Positions 23,287 to 33,528 of a DNA stretch of 64,000 nucleotides are shown here, piece by piece. Location: assembly GCF_001456955.1 (NCBI RefSeq), contig NZ_KQ758474.1, positions 1 through 64,000 on the forward strand, in the 5' to 3' direction. This DNA comes from Microbacterium enclense. GTDB lineage: Bacteria; Actinomycetota; Actinomycetes; Actinomycetales; Microbacteriaceae. The notes beneath the pieces were generated by a model. The model saw only the letters and a program-made list of their open reading frames with translations, was not told the origin of the DNA and ran no database searches. Numbering within the stretch: the first letter of the stretch is position 1; every line of letters starts with the position of its first letter. The translations under genes and the position numbers were made by a program.

Positions 23287-24603
23287 ATGAGCGATCGCAC
23301 CACCCAACGACCTCCCGCGACCCCCGGCACCGGCCACGGACGCATCTCGACAGAGACGGTGCGCAGCATCGTCGACTCCCACCGCACGCGGCGCACCTTC
23401 TGGCGGCGCCTCGCCCTCATCGGCCCCGCGTTCGTCGCGGGTGCCTGGCAGTTCGGCCCCGGCAACCTCACCACGGCGATGAACGCCGGAGCGCTCTACG
23501 GGTACACCCTCATCTGGGTGATCATCGTCTCGACCATCCTCATGATCTTCCTCACCGACATGAGCGTGCGCCTGGGCATCCGCACCCCCGTCTCGCTGAT
23601 CTCGTCGATCAAGGATTCCCTCGGCACCTGGGCGGGCGTCGTCGCCGGCATCGGCGTCTTCCTCATCACGCTGTGCTTCTCCGTCGGCAACGCCGTCGGC
23701 TCGGGCGTGGGCCTGTCGATGCTCGTCCCCGGCACGTCACCGGTGATGTGGACGGTCATCTGCACCGTGCTCGTCGGCACGATCCTGCTGCTGAAGAAGA
23801 TCTACGGCGTCGTCGAGAAGATCCTCATCGCCATCGTCGCGCTGATGGCGTTCTGCTTCATCGCCTCGGCCTTCGCCTCGAACCCCGACTGGGCGGCGGC
23901 CGGAGCCGGCCTCATCCCCATCGTCCCCGGCGGGGCGTGGCTGCTCATCATCGGTCTCGTCGGAACGAACTTCTCGATCAACGCGGCCTTCTTCGCCTCC
24001 TACGGCACCAAGGCGCGACGCCGCGACGAGAGCGAGTACCGCGACATCACGATCGTCGACACCATCCCCGGCATCGTGGCCCCCGGTCTTATGACGGCAC
24101 TCGTGATCGTGGTCGCGGCATCCGTTCTCGGACAGACCGGCGCCGACACCCCCGGTGCTTTCACGGGCCTGGCCAAGATCTTCGAGCCCGTCGCCGGTCC
24201 TGTGGGCGCGTTCATCTTCGCGCTCGGCTTCTTCGGCGCAGCCTTCTCGTCGATGATCCCGAACTGCATCGCGGGCGGAACGATGCTGTCGGATGCCATC
24301 GGACGCGGCGCCTCGGCCGAGACGCCGACGGCGCGGCTCGGCAGCGCGTTCATCCTGCTGTTCGGGATCGGCGTGACCCTCGCCTTCGCCGGCACATCCC
24401 CCGTGCAGCTGATCGTGATCGCGCAGGCGCTCACCGTGCTGTTCGCCCCGATCCTGGCGGCGCTCATCATCGTGATGGCGAACAACCGGGCGTTGATGGG
24501 GCCGCTCCGCAACCGCTGGTGGCAGAACGTCGCCGGCGGAATCGGCCTCATCGCGGTCGTCGCGCTCTCGATCCGACTGCTGGTGAGCCTCATCGGCGGT
24601 TGA
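23287..24603 (+). CDS. NRAMP-related membrane transporter with non-canonical metal site
   Basis: The 438-residue protein has about eleven hydrophobic helices and NRAMP-like order. TM1 reads FGPGNLTTAMNAGALYGY, where canonical NRAMP proteins have DPGN. TM6, where MPH supplies the sulphur ligand, reads GLVGTNFSINAAFFASYG. Both the aspartate and methionine that coordinate Mn2+/Fe2+ are therefore missing, so transition-metal import is doubtful. Known NRAMP-related Mg2+ transporters and amino-acid transporters of the same LeuT fold show that the substrate can change. Co-transcription with the aldolase and LacI control suggest an organic acid or its metal complex. The ATG at 23287 has AAGGA. Confidence 0.75.
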   Translation: MSDRTTQRPPATPGTGHGRISTETVRSIVDSHRTRRTFWRRLALIGPAFVAGAWQFGPGNLTTAMNAGALYGYTLIWVIIVSTILMIFLTDMSVRLGIRTPVSLISSIKDSLGTWAGVVAGIGVFLITLCFSVGNAVGSGVGLSMLVPGTSPVMWTVICTVLVGTILLLKKIYGVVEKILIAIVALMAFCFIASAFASNPDWAAAGAGLIPIVPGGAWLLIIGLVGTNFSINAAFFASYGTKARRRDESEYRDITIVDTIPGIVAPGLMTALVIVVAASVLGQTGADTPGAFTGLAKIFEPVAGPVGAFIFALGFFGAAFSSMIPNCIAGGTMLSDAIGRGASAETPTARLGSAFILLFGIGVTLAFAGTSPVQLIVIAQALTVLFAPILAALIIVMANNRALMGPLRNRWWQNVAGGIGLIAVVALSIRLLVSLIGG

Positions 24604-24613
24604 GATGTATCCC

Positions 24614-24649
24614 GATGCCGGGCCTGGTCTGCGGATCAGGCCCGGCATC
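24614..24649 (+). terminator. Terminator of the aldolase-transporter operon
   Basis: Perfect 13-bp arms GATGCCGGGCCTG (24614-24626) and CAGGCCCGGCATC (24637-24649), with a 10-nt loop, lie 10 nt after the transporter stop. Confidence 0.75.
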
Positions 24650-24782
24650 TCGTCGTCGGACGCCTCGCACCGACGGGACGCGAACAGCGACACGCGTCGG
24701 CGCGGGTGTCTCCCTCTCACGGATGACCCACCACCCTCTCGCGACGGACGCGCCGGGAGTCGCCGCCTCCTACGGTGAACGC

Positions 24783-25406
24783 ATGCACCCCCGACACTGG
24801 CTCGTGCCCGCCCTGCTCGTCGCGACCGGGTCTCTCCTGCTGGGCGGTCTCACCAGCGTCGGGCAGACGGTCCTGCCCGACGCCCTTGTGTCGTTCGCGA
24901 ACTCCGCGGGGGGCTGGACGATGCTCGCATTCGGTCTCGTCTGGCTCACGCGCGTGCGCCTGCCGATCGCCGCGGCCCTCGGTGCCGTGTCGTTCGTCCT
25001 CCTGATCGAGGGCTATCGGATCGTCTCGGGCTGGCGGGGCTTTCACTACGCCGAACCGTTCCAAGACACCTTCACACTCATCGGGACCCTCGCCGGTCCG
25101 GTGGTCGGACTGTCGGCGACGCTGGTACGGTCCGGCCCCACCCGCTGGGGACCGCTGGCAGCCTCACCCGTGGCCGCCGTGCTGGTCGGCGAGGGTGTCT
25201 ACGGGCTCACCGTCGTCGCGGCGACCACGAGCCCCGTCTACTGGGCTCTGCAGATCGTTCTCGGTGTCGCCTTGATCACCGCCGCCATCGTGGCATCCCG
25301 CCCGCGCATTACGCCCGGCGTGCTCGGCTGCCTCGCCACCCTCGCCGGGGCGGCGGCGTTCGTCGGCGGCTACGTCTGGCTGGGCCAGCTCGGCGCGGCC
25401 GCCTGA
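24783..25406 (+). CDS. DUF6518-type integral membrane protein
   Basis: The 207-residue protein has six to seven hydrophobic segments, starting with HWLVPALLVATGSLLLGGL. It contains the family-like LTSVGQTVLPDALVSFANSAGGWTM block (N-terminal third) that I associate with actinobacterial DUF6518. The ATG at 24783 begins just before the first membrane helix. An in-frame ATG at 24723 would add 20 polar residues, and neither start has a strong ribosome site. No function is known. It converges on sugC, 17 nt away. Confidence 0.7.
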   Translation: MHPRHWLVPALLVATGSLLLGGLTSVGQTVLPDALVSFANSAGGWTMLAFGLVWLTRVRLPIAAALGAVSFVLLIEGYRIVSGWRGFHYAEPFQDTFTLIGTLAGPVVGLSATLVRSGPTRWGPLAASPVAAVLVGEGVYGLTVVAATTSPVYWALQIVLGVALITAAIVASRPRITPGVLGCLATLAGAAAFVGGYVWLGQLGAAA

Positions 25407-25423
25407 GGAGGTGCGGCTGCCGG

Positions 25424-26689
<1,266 letters not shown>

Positions 26690-26700
26690 GACTCTCTCCT

Positions 26701-27549
26701 CTATCCCTTGACGGCGCCCTGCGTGAGACCGGAGACGATCCGACGCTGGAAGATGACGACGACGATGACGATGGGGATCGTCACCACGATGGCGGCGGCC
26801 GAGATGGCGCCGGTGGGTTCTTCGAACTGCGAGGCCCCGGTGAAGAACGACAGGGCCGCGGGCACCGGGCGGGCGGCATCCGTCGAGGTGAGCGAGATGC
26901 CGTAGACGAAGTCGTTCCACGCGATGAAGAACGCGATGATCGCGGTCGTGAAGACACCGGGAGCCGCGAGCGGCACGACGGTCTTGCGGAACGCCTCGAA
27001 GGGCGTCGCCCCGTCGACCTGCGCCGCTTGCTCCAGCTCCCAGGGGATCTGGCGGAAGAACGCCGCGAGCGTCCAGATCGAGATGGGCAGCGTCAACGAC
27101 AGGTACGGGATGATCAGGCCGAGCCATGTGTCGTACAGACCGACCACGCGCCAGAGGTTGAACAGCGGAGTGACGATCGACACGATCGGGAAGACCGACA
27201 CGGCGAGCGCCGTGGTGAGGATGATGCGCTTGCCCGGGAAGTCGAGCCGGGCGATCGCGTACGCGCAGAGGGTCGCGAGCACCACGGCGATGAACGTGGC
27301 GATCAGCGAGATGCCGATCGAGTTGCGCAAGGCCGGGAGGAACAGATCCTGCGCGCTGCCGCCCGGCGCGAGGATCGTGGCGTAGTTGTCGAGCGTCCAT
27401 TCCTGCGGCAGGAGGGTTCCCGAGAACAATCCCGCCGGCGTCTTGAACGACGTCATGAGGATCGAGAACACCGGGAACAGCGACCACACCAGCACGGCCG
27501 CGATGATCACGATCCACATGATCCGCTGGGGCCAGGTCATTGCGCGCAT
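26701..27549 (-). CDS. sugB: Trehalose-type ABC transporter permease, MalG-like (SugB)
   Basis: The 282-residue inner-membrane permease has six predicted helices and the EAA loop [20 protein letters not shown] that contacts the ATPase. Its ATG overlaps the stop of sugA (TGATG), so the two permeases are translationally coupled. The family assignment as carbohydrate permease is firm; trehalose as substrate follows from the LpqY-like binding protein. Confidence 0.9.
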   Translation of the reverse strand: MRAMTWPQRIMWIVIIAAVLVWSLFPVFSILMTSFKTPAGLFSGTLLPQEWTLDNYATILAPGGSAQDLFLPALRNSIGISLIATFIAVVLATLCAYAIARLDFPGKRIILTTALAVSVFPIVSIVTPLFNLWRVVGLYDTWLGLIIPYLSLTLPISIWTLAAFFRQIPWELEQAAQVDGATPFEAFRKTVVPLAAPGVFTTAIIAFFIAWNDFVYGISLTSTDAARPVPAALSFFTGASQFEEPTGAISAAAIVVTIPIVIVVVIFQRRIVSGLTQGAVKG

Positions 27550-28529
27550 CAAGAATTCCTCCCCGCCGACAGATCGACTCTGAATCCCTTGATGAAGATG
27601 CCGGCGATGACGAGGACGCTGAGGAACAGCAGCACCGAGATCGCCGAGCCGAGACCGATCTCGAGCCGTCCGATCGAGGTGTTGTACGCCAGCAGCGACA
27701 GCGCCTCGGTGTTGTTGGCACCGGCGGTCATGATGAAGATGTTGTCGAAGATGCGGAACGCCTCGAGGGTGCGGAACAGCACGGCGACCATGATCGCGGC
27801 CTTCATGTTCGGCAGGATGACGCGGCGCAGCACCTCCCAGCCCGTCGCCCCGTCGACCTTCGCCGCCTCTTCCAGGTCACCCGGCACCTGCGCGAGTCCC
27901 GACAGCAGCAGCAGCGAGATGAATGGTGTGGTCTTCCACACCTCGCTGAGGATGATGACGGTGAGCGAGGTGCTCTGCGAGGCGAACCAGTTGAGGTTCT
28001 CGTCGAACCCGGGGATCCACGACAGCCAGTTGTTGACGTATCCGCCGGAGTTGATGTCGAAGGCGTAGAAGAACGCGAAGGCCGAGACCACCGTGATGAT
28101 GCCGTACGGCACGAGGATCGCCGTGCGGGCGAAGCCGCGCAGCTTCTTGATCGCCCGGTGCATCACGAGGGCGAAGCCGAAGCCGATGATGAGCTCGAGC
28201 AGCACCGTCACGACGGTGATGAACAGCGTGACGCCCATCGACTGCCAGAACGCCGGGTCGCCGAGGATCACGGCGTAGTTGCGGAACCAGATGAACTCCC
28301 GGTCGCCGGGGGCGGTGAGCCGCAGGCTGAACAGCGAGTCCCACAGCGCCTGCACGATCGGGTAGAGCGTGACCAGCAGCATGATCCCGAACGCGGGACC
28401 GGCGAGCATCCAGCCGAGGCGGGCCTCGGCGCGGGCGCGGTCGGAACGTCGCTTCTTCGGTTTCGTCTCGGCATCCGGACGTTGCCGGTCGGCACGCAGC
28501 TTTCCGGTGGCGGCGATTTCGGCGGTCAC
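27549..28529 (-). CDS. sugA: Trehalose-type ABC transporter permease, MalF-like (SugA)
   Basis: The 326-residue permease has a basic cytoplasmic N-terminus ([18 protein letters not shown]), six hydrophobic helices and the EAA motif [20 protein letters not shown]. The start GTG at 28529 overlaps the stop of the binding-protein gene by 4 bases (GTGA). Forms the translocation channel with SugB. Confidence 0.9.
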   Translation of the reverse strand: MTAEIAATGKLRADRQRPDAETKPKKRRSDRARAEARLGWMLAGPAFGIMLLVTLYPIVQALWDSLFSLRLTAPGDREFIWFRNYAVILGDPAFWQSMGVTLFITVVTVLLELIIGFGFALVMHRAIKKLRGFARTAILVPYGIITVVSAFAFFYAFDINSGGYVNNWLSWIPGFDENLNWFASQSTSLTVIILSEVWKTTPFISLLLLSGLAQVPGDLEEAAKVDGATGWEVLRRVILPNMKAAIMVAVLFRTLEAFRIFDNIFIMTAGANNTEALSLLAYNTSIGRLEIGLGSAISVLLFLSVLVIAGIFIKGFRVDLSAGRNS

Positions 28530-29791
28530 AGCAGACGCTCCCCTCTGAGCACCGCGAGGATGAAGTCGGTCGAGGTCTGGGGCGTCGTGTCGGGGCTCAC
28601 GGCGTTCGGCGGATGCCACGTGCGCTGCAGGCCAATCGAGATCTCGTTGTAGTACGGCGTCTGCGGGCGCGGGGCGCCGAGCTGGAGCGACTCGGCGATG
28701 GTGTCGGCCATCGGGAACTTCTCCGTCACCTCGGCGTCGTCGTAGGCCGCGAGATTCGAGGGCGGGTTGCCGTTGGTGACGAAGTACTGCGCCTGGTTCT
28801 CGGGGGTCACGATGCAGGCGACCGCCTGCCAGGCCAGGTCGGTGTGTTCGCTGTAGGCGCCGACGCCGAGGTTGATGCCGCCCACGGGCGGGGCCGCCGG
28901 GGTCCCGGCATCCACCCGGGGGTAGACCGCCCAGCCGAGGTCGTCGATGACCTCGGGCGCCGCGCCCTGCATGGCCGGGTAGACGAACGGCCAGTTGACC
29001 ATGAACGAACCGTTGTCGCCCTGGAAGAGGTTCATGCTGGCGTTCTCGTCGGCCGTCGGCAGTCCCGGCCCGCCGAGGTTCGACGAGCCGATGCGCCCGA
29101 TGATCTCGGCAGCCTTCCTGCCCGCGTCGGAGTCGAGCCCCAACTGCATCTCGTCGGGCTTGGCGTCGGGGTTCTCGAGGATCTTCCCGCCCCCGGATGC
29201 CACGAGCGCGTTGATCCACACGGTCATCGACTCCGCGAGAGCGCCCTGCACGCCGAGCTGTTTGTTCTGGTCTTCGGCGGCCTCCATGATCTGGTCCCAC
29301 GTGACCGGCTGGGTCATGTCGAGTCCGGCAGCCTCGGCGACCGACTTGCGGTACCAGAGCAGCTGCGTGTTGGCCCAGAATGGCACGGTCACGAGTTCGC
29401 CATTCCAGCTGGCCGACTGCACCGCTCCCTCGACGATCCCGTCGGTGTTGCGCAGATCGTCGGGCACGGGAGCGAGGAACCCGGGTTCCGCGAGCTCGGG
29501 AATGAACGGCGGGTCGAGGCTCATGATGTCGAGCGACCGGTCGCTGGCCGCAAGACGACGGGCGAGCTGCTCGCGCTGAGACGCCGCGTCGCGCGGCAGC
29601 AGAGAGGTCTCGATACGGTAGGCCCCGTTCGCGGCCTCGGTGCAGGATGCCGCGATCTCGGCCTGACCGCCGTCGTCGGGGTTGATGTACCAGGTGAGCG
29701 TGGGCACACCGTCGCCCGCCGAGCACGCGCCGAGCGTACCGGCCAGGGCGAGGGCCGAGGCTCCGGCCACGATCCGTCTCAGGCTGCGCAT
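28526..29791 (-). CDS. lpqY: LpqY-like solute-binding lipoprotein (trehalose importer)
   Basis: The 421-residue lipoprotein has a signal with lipobox LGAC at about 20-23. Similarity to mycobacterial LpqY, recalled from the family, is clear in the order SLLPRDAASQREQLARRLA, SDRSLDIMSLDPPF, ANTQLLWYRKSVAEAAG, and NGSFMVNWPFVYPAMQG. LpqY-SugABC recycles trehalose in mycobacteria. The matching gene order (binding protein, two permeases, ATPase) supports the same role. A GAGGGGG ribosome site precedes the ATG at 29791. No regulator gene lies next to it. Confidence 0.85.
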   Translation of the reverse strand: MRSLRRIVAGASALALAGTLGACSAGDGVPTLTWYINPDDGGQAEIAASCTEAANGAYRIETSLLPRDAASQREQLARRLAASDRSLDIMSLDPPFIPELAEPGFLAPVPDDLRNTDGIVEGAVQSASWNGELVTVPFWANTQLLWYRKSVAEAAGLDMTQPVTWDQIMEAAEDQNKQLGVQGALAESMTVWINALVASGGGKILENPDAKPDEMQLGLDSDAGRKAAEIIGRIGSSNLGGPGLPTADENASMNLFQGDNGSFMVNWPFVYPAMQGAAPEVIDDLGWAVYPRVDAGTPAAPPVGGINLGVGAYSEHTDLAWQAVACIVTPENQAQYFVTNGNPPSNLAAYDDAEVTEKFPMADTIAESLQLGAPRPQTPYYNEISIGLQRTWHPPNAVSPDTTPQTSTDFILAVLRGERLL

Positions 29792-29972
29792 TCGGCCCCC
29801 TCGCCTCGGTGTGCGGGCGTCGGAGCCCGGCGTCGTGCGTTCCATCCTGCCGAGGCGGGTGGATTCCGGCCACGAGGCTTGCCCCGGCACGAGGCGGGTG
29901 GTACTCGCGCGGGGCCTTCGCGTGGATGAGCGGACGACGCTGGCGCTCGGGGTGCTCCTCGCGCGCGGGAGA

Positions 29973-30232
29973 TCAGGCGGCGCTCATAAGCGCGTCGAGG
30001 ATGACGGTGCGCACGGCGGCGGCTGGTCGAGCTCCCCGCCGCTCCCCCTCGTCGACAGAGGGTCGACGTCACCAGCGTGCGTCATCCGAGGCGATCAGCG
30101 GCCTCGAGATCGTCGGTCACGACGGTGCTCCGCGCCGGGCGCCGCGCTGCGCTGCAGGCTCCGTCCGGAACCATCGCGGGGTCAGGAAGAATCCGATGGC
30201 GTACGAGAAGACCGAGGGCCCGAAGGGATGGA
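29973..30232 (-). pseudogene. Doubly deleted remnant of the membrane protein and DcrB/LpqN-like gene pair
   Basis: On the minus strand the sequence reads VFSYAIGF fused directly to FLTPRWFRTEPAAQRGARRG, then a stop (30117-30119). In the intact 113-residue membrane protein these two segments are about 60 residues apart. A second remnant starts (TDDLEA) and jumps to LIASDDARW, a stop codon, then RRPSVDEGERRGARPAAAV and VILDALMS. It matches the very end of the intact downstream gene (RWWRRRSVPDGEQ, VVLDALLSPAG) with W changed to stop. So a second copy of the two genes existed here and decayed by internal deletion. The rest of 29792-30331 holds no gene. Confidence 0.8.
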
Positions 30233-30268
30233 GTCGAGCCGTGAGGCTCGGCATCATCCCTTCGGGCC
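30217..30268 (-). terminator. Long hairpin downstream of the beta-propeller gene
   Basis: Perfect 14-bp arms GGCCCGAAGGGATG (30217-30230) and CATCCCTTCGGGCC (30255-30268) enclose a 24-nt loop with its own GAGCC/GGCTC stem. It sits at the boundary of the decayed remnant, about 64 nt past the stop of the beta-propeller gene. Confidence 0.6.
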
Positions 30269-30331
30269 GGAAGAGCACCCGCGGCGGATCGTGTCGACAG
30301 GGCGGCAGACCGACAACCGGGGTACCCGATG

Positions 30332-31672
30332 TCAGCCGGTGAAAGAAGCGCTGGCTTTCACCGGGGTCGCAACGGGTGCCGAAGTGGCCGTCGTCGGCGC
30401 CGAGGCGGACGGAGAGGGCGTCGTCGTCGCCGCGGCGGTGACAGTGATGGTGATCGTCGAAGTGGTCACGACGCCGACGCTGTTCGTCGCCGACACCGTG
30501 AAGGTGTACGTCCCCGCCGCGGTGGGCGTACCGGTGAGCTCACCGGTTGACGACAGCGCGAGCCCGGCGGGCAGTGCGCCCGATGCCACCGCGAACGTCG
30601 GCTCGGGGTTGCCCGATGCTTCGAAGGTGTATGCGTAGGCCGAGCCCACGACGCCCGACGGCGGCGTCGCCGCGTCGAAGGCGGGGGCGGTCGCCGCAGC
30701 CAGCACCGTCACCGTGGAGGCACCGAAGTTGACGACGTAGACCTCGGTCCCATCGGGTTTCACCGTGACGGCCCAGGGCTGCACGCCGACGGCGACGGTG
30801 TCGGTCACCGTACCCGAGGCCGTGGAGATGACGGAAAGAGTGTTGTCGTTCTGGTTCGTCACGTACACGGTGAGGCCGTCAGGGCTCAATGCGATGGCGC
30901 CCGGTCCCCCGCCGACGACGATGTTCTTGACGATCGCGCCGGTCGAGGCGGTCACGACGGAGACGCTGCCGCTGGATCTGTTGACGACGTAGAGGGTCGA
31001 TCCGTCCCGGCTGACCGCGACGGCATTGGGCCGGGAGTCTGCGGGAAGTGGGATGCTCCGCGCGACGGAACCGACGCTGGTCGAGACGACGGCGACCCTG
31101 TCGCCGTAGGCGTCCGCGACGTACAGCTCCGCGCCGTCCGGGCTCAGGGCCAAGCCCGGGACGTAGCTTTCGAACGGTATGGTCCGAGTCACTGCGCCCG
31201 AGGCGGCCGAGACCTCCGCCACCGCGCTGTTGTTGACGATGACGTACAGAGTCGCACCGTCCGGACTCACGACGATCGACGACGGACCCGCAGTCATCGG
31301 GAAAGTCTTCGTCACGGTGCCCGACGCCGTCGAGATCACCGATATCGAGTTGCTGCCGTAGTTCGCGACGTAGACGGTGGAGCCGTCGGGGCTCATGGCC
31401 AGGCCCGACGGGTAGTCACCGACGGCGATGGTGCCCGTTGCGGCGTGCGACGCCGTCGAGATGACCGTCACGGTTCCGTGGTTGTAGTTGGCGGTGTACG
31501 CCGTCGCACCGTCCGGGCTCGTCACGATGGCCTCGGGGTAACGGCCCACGGGGATGGTCGCGATCACGGTGCCGGGTGCGGCCGTCGGAGCTGCCGTCGC
31601 TGCCGCACCGGAACTGACGATGAGGGCACCGCCTATCAGCAGAGCCGCGGCTGCGGAGAGAAATTTGCGCAA
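30332..31672 (-). CDS. Secreted YVTN-repeat beta-propeller protein with C-terminal Ig-like domain
   Basis: The 446-residue protein has a cleavable signal peptide (LRKFLSAAAALLIGGALIVS, then ATAAP). About seven YVTN blades (roughly 50-330) repeat the pattern PDG-T-LYVVN, for example LSPDGLTVYVTNQNDNTLSV and VKPDGTEVYVVNFGASTVTV. A putative Ig (He_PIG) domain follows (about 340-415, PPSGVVGSAYAYTFEASG), then a Ser/Thr/Pro-rich tail. No LPXTG anchor. The start is TTG at 31672 with GAGGAAG 6 nt upstream; no ATG or GTG fits before the signal peptide. An inverted repeat CCGGTGAAAG/CTTTCACCGG (30336-30364) overlaps its last codons. Probably an extracellular binding protein of unknown ligand. Confidence 0.85.
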   Translation of the reverse strand: MRKFLSAAAALLIGGALIVSSGAAATAAPTAAPGTVIATIPVGRYPEAIVTSPDGATAYTANYNHGTVTVISTASHAATGTIAVGDYPSGLAMSPDGSTVYVANYGSNSISVISTASGTVTKTFPMTAGPSSIVVSPDGATLYVIVNNSAVAEVSAASGAVTRTIPFESYVPGLALSPDGAELYVADAYGDRVAVVSTSVGSVARSIPLPADSRPNAVAVSRDGSTLYVVNRSSGSVSVVTASTGAIVKNIVVGGGPGAIALSPDGLTVYVTNQNDNTLSVISTASGTVTDTVAVGVQPWAVTVKPDGTEVYVVNFGASTVTVLAAATAPAFDAATPPSGVVGSAYAYTFEASGNPEPTFAVASGALPAGLALSSTGELTGTPTAAGTYTFTVSATNSVGVVTTSTITITVTAAATTTPSPSASAPTTATSAPVATPVKASASFTG

Positions 31673-31978
31673 GATTCTTCCTCGGGTGATGGACGGGCAA
31701 CGGAAGGTGCAGGGGTCGAGCCGGTCGAAGAGGACGCTGAGCAATTCGACCGGGATCCCGGATGCCGACCGTACAGGCGGAACGTGCGGCAGCCTTCCCC
31801 GAGCCCGAATGAGCGCCGAGTCACGCAGCGGGTGATGAGGGAGACACGGTCGCGATGCGTGCGTGCGAGGGGCCGCCCGGTCGCCAACAGCACGGATGAC
31901 ACGTGGGGAGCGGGACGCGGGTCTCTCAGCGAGCGCGATCCATCCGCGGACGCGGAGACCCGTAAATCACCCGTCGGA
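31673..31978. other. Intergenic region without a supported gene
   Basis: This region holds the promoter area of the beta-propeller gene (whose GAGGAAG ribosome site lies at its left edge) and the 3' flank of the DcrB/LpqN-like gene. I see no open frame with credible start and codon usage, and no strong repeat. Confidence 0.6.
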
Positions 31979-33190
31979 TCATCCGGCCGGCGAAAGCAGC
32001 GCGTCGAGGACGACGGCATGCACGGCCTCGAATACGGCGGCAGCGGGCATCGGCACCAGCTGCTCGCCGTCGGGGACGGAACGTCGCCGCCACCAGCGCC
32101 CGTCGTCGAGGGCAATGAGCGGCAGCAGTCCCTGACTGGTACGGATGTCGTACGCGGTCCACCCGCGCTCCCACGCCCCGACAAGGTGGGCACCAGACCC
32201 CGGCGGCGGAGGCGTCGCGGCATTCCCGAGCCGGCGTTCGACCGTCCCGGTGGTGAAGACGATGTCGTCCTCATCGGCGTACGCGGGAGCGGGAGCGAGC
32301 CCCATCCACGCGGTCACGGCCGCGACCAGTCGCGAGGCCGACGTCGTCCACACCACGACGTGCCCGTCGGCCAGCGGCTCGGTGCCCACCGGGTGCGGTG
32401 CCGCCAGCAGCACACTGCCTGCGGCGAACCACGCCGACAGAGAACCCGCGGCCTCCCCGTCTGAACGATCGATCCCCAGCACCGCCGCCGTGGGACGTGC
32501 CCAGTGCGCGCAGACATCCTGCCCCTGCGTAGTGAGTCCGCCGAATCGGCCGATGAGACCCGCCTCGACGAGAGCCGCCCCATCGGCACTGCGGAGCGCG
32601 GACATCGCCACGCGACCGCTGCGCGTCGCGGTCGCCAGCAGTTCCAGTGCCGAGCGGGGGATCTTCGGACCATCCACCTTCATGTGCTGGCGGCCGCGGA
32701 AATCGGGTTCTGGACGCGACGGGGTGGGGGCCGACGCGTCGCCCTCGCTGTCGTGCACGATCGCCACCGTCGCCGCGAGCCGCTTCACGATCGGATCGAC
32801 GACGGCCCGCTGGGGCGGGGTCCAGGTCGCCGAGAGGTGCACATGGCGGGCGCCCGTCGCCCAGACCCACTTCTCGACCTCGAGCTGGTCGGCCTCCCCC
32901 ACCGGGTAAGTGAAGATCAGGCGACGCCCTTCCGGGTCGCCCGGCCACACATCGGTGGCCACGACCTGGGCGCCGGGATGCTGCCGCCAGGCCGCCTCGA
33001 CGGCCACACGCAACGCCTCTTCGACCGGTGCCGCCGACTCCACGCTCGTCAGGACGACGTTCGCACGGAAGTCCCCCTCGACCACCGGGGCGACGAGAAC
33101 GGCATCCGCTCCCTCGAACTCCTCCGTGGACCACCCTTCCGGAATCGTGAGAGAGAACAGCCCCGCGCGTGTCATGGGCTCGTCGGTCAT
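31979..33190 (-). CDS. DcrB/LpqN-like N-terminal domain protein of a putative type VII effector module
   Basis: The 403-residue protein has no signal peptide. Residues about 8-150 (GLFSLTIPEGWSTEEFEG, FRANVVLTSVES, LIFTYPVGE, HLSATW) have the strand pattern of the PsbP/DcrB/LpqN fold found in mycobacterial LpqN and T7SS-linked proteins. The remaining 250 residues (SALELLATATRSGRVAMSAL; AWERGWTAYDIRTSQGLLPL) are unassigned; an EspG-like chaperone role is conceivable but not shown. The ATG overlaps the stop of the upstream membrane-protein gene (ATGA), making it the last of four coupled genes. A decayed copy of its 3' end lies at 29973-30116. Confidence 0.6.
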   Translation of the reverse strand: MTDEPMTRAGLFSLTIPEGWSTEEFEGADAVLVAPVVEGDFRANVVLTSVESAAPVEEALRVAVEAAWRQHPGAQVVATDVWPGDPEGRRLIFTYPVGEADQLEVEKWVWATGARHVHLSATWTPPQRAVVDPIVKRLAATVAIVHDSEGDASAPTPSRPEPDFRGRQHMKVDGPKIPRSALELLATATRSGRVAMSALRSADGAALVEAGLIGRFGGLTTQGQDVCAHWARPTAAVLGIDRSDGEAAGSLSAWFAAGSVLLAAPHPVGTEPLADGHVVVWTTSASRLVAAVTAWMGLAPAPAYADEDDIVFTTGTVERRLGNAATPPPPGSGAHLVGAWERGWTAYDIRTSQGLLPLIALDDGRWWRRRSVPDGEQLVPMPAAAVFEAVHAVVLDALLSPAG

Positions 33191-33528
33191 GACGCCTCCC
33201 TGCGGCGCGCACCGCGTTGCGCCGCACGCTCAGCCCGGAACCATCGCGGAGTCAGGAAGGCCGGGAACCAGAAGAGCGACAGCAGCATGGTCGCGATCAG
33301 CGCGAGGACGACCACGGCCGCAGCGCGCTCGAGAACGAGTGGTACGGCGTCGCCGAGCATCGTCAGGATGCCGAAGATCACCATGCCGATCCCGACGTAG
33401 AGCACCCCGAAACCGATCGCATACGAGAACACGGGACGGGCGAAGGCCCACCGCCGCCAGCGTCCGAGATAGGCCGCCGTCCCCGCGACAGTCAGCGCGA
33501 CGCCCACCACTACCGCTGCGACGCTCAC
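33187..33528 (-). CDS. Small multi-spanning membrane protein, candidate immunity protein
   Basis: The 113-residue protein has three predicted membrane helices (SVAAVVVGVALTVAGTAAYL; FGVLYVGIGMVIFGILTML; AAAVVVLALIATMLLSLFWF) and a basic C-terminal tail (PRWFRAERAAQRGARRR). The GTG start at 33528 overlaps the stop of the glycine-zipper gene (GTGA) and follows GGAGGAG. A small membrane protein coupled to a membrane-active protein is where an immunity protein would be expected; this role is inference. A shortened pseudogene copy lies 3 kb away. Confidence 0.6.
   Translation of the reverse strand: MSVAAVVVGVALTVAGTAAYLGRWRRWAFARPVFSYAIGFGVLYVGIGMVIFGILTMLGDAVPLVLERAAAVVVLALIATMLLSLFWFPAFLTPRWFRAERAAQRGARRREAS

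Noticed and set aside
24723..24782. Upstream start for the DUF6518-type protein.
   Set aside because: Adds 20 polar residues ahead of the first membrane helix without a better ribosome site; the 24783 start fits family length.
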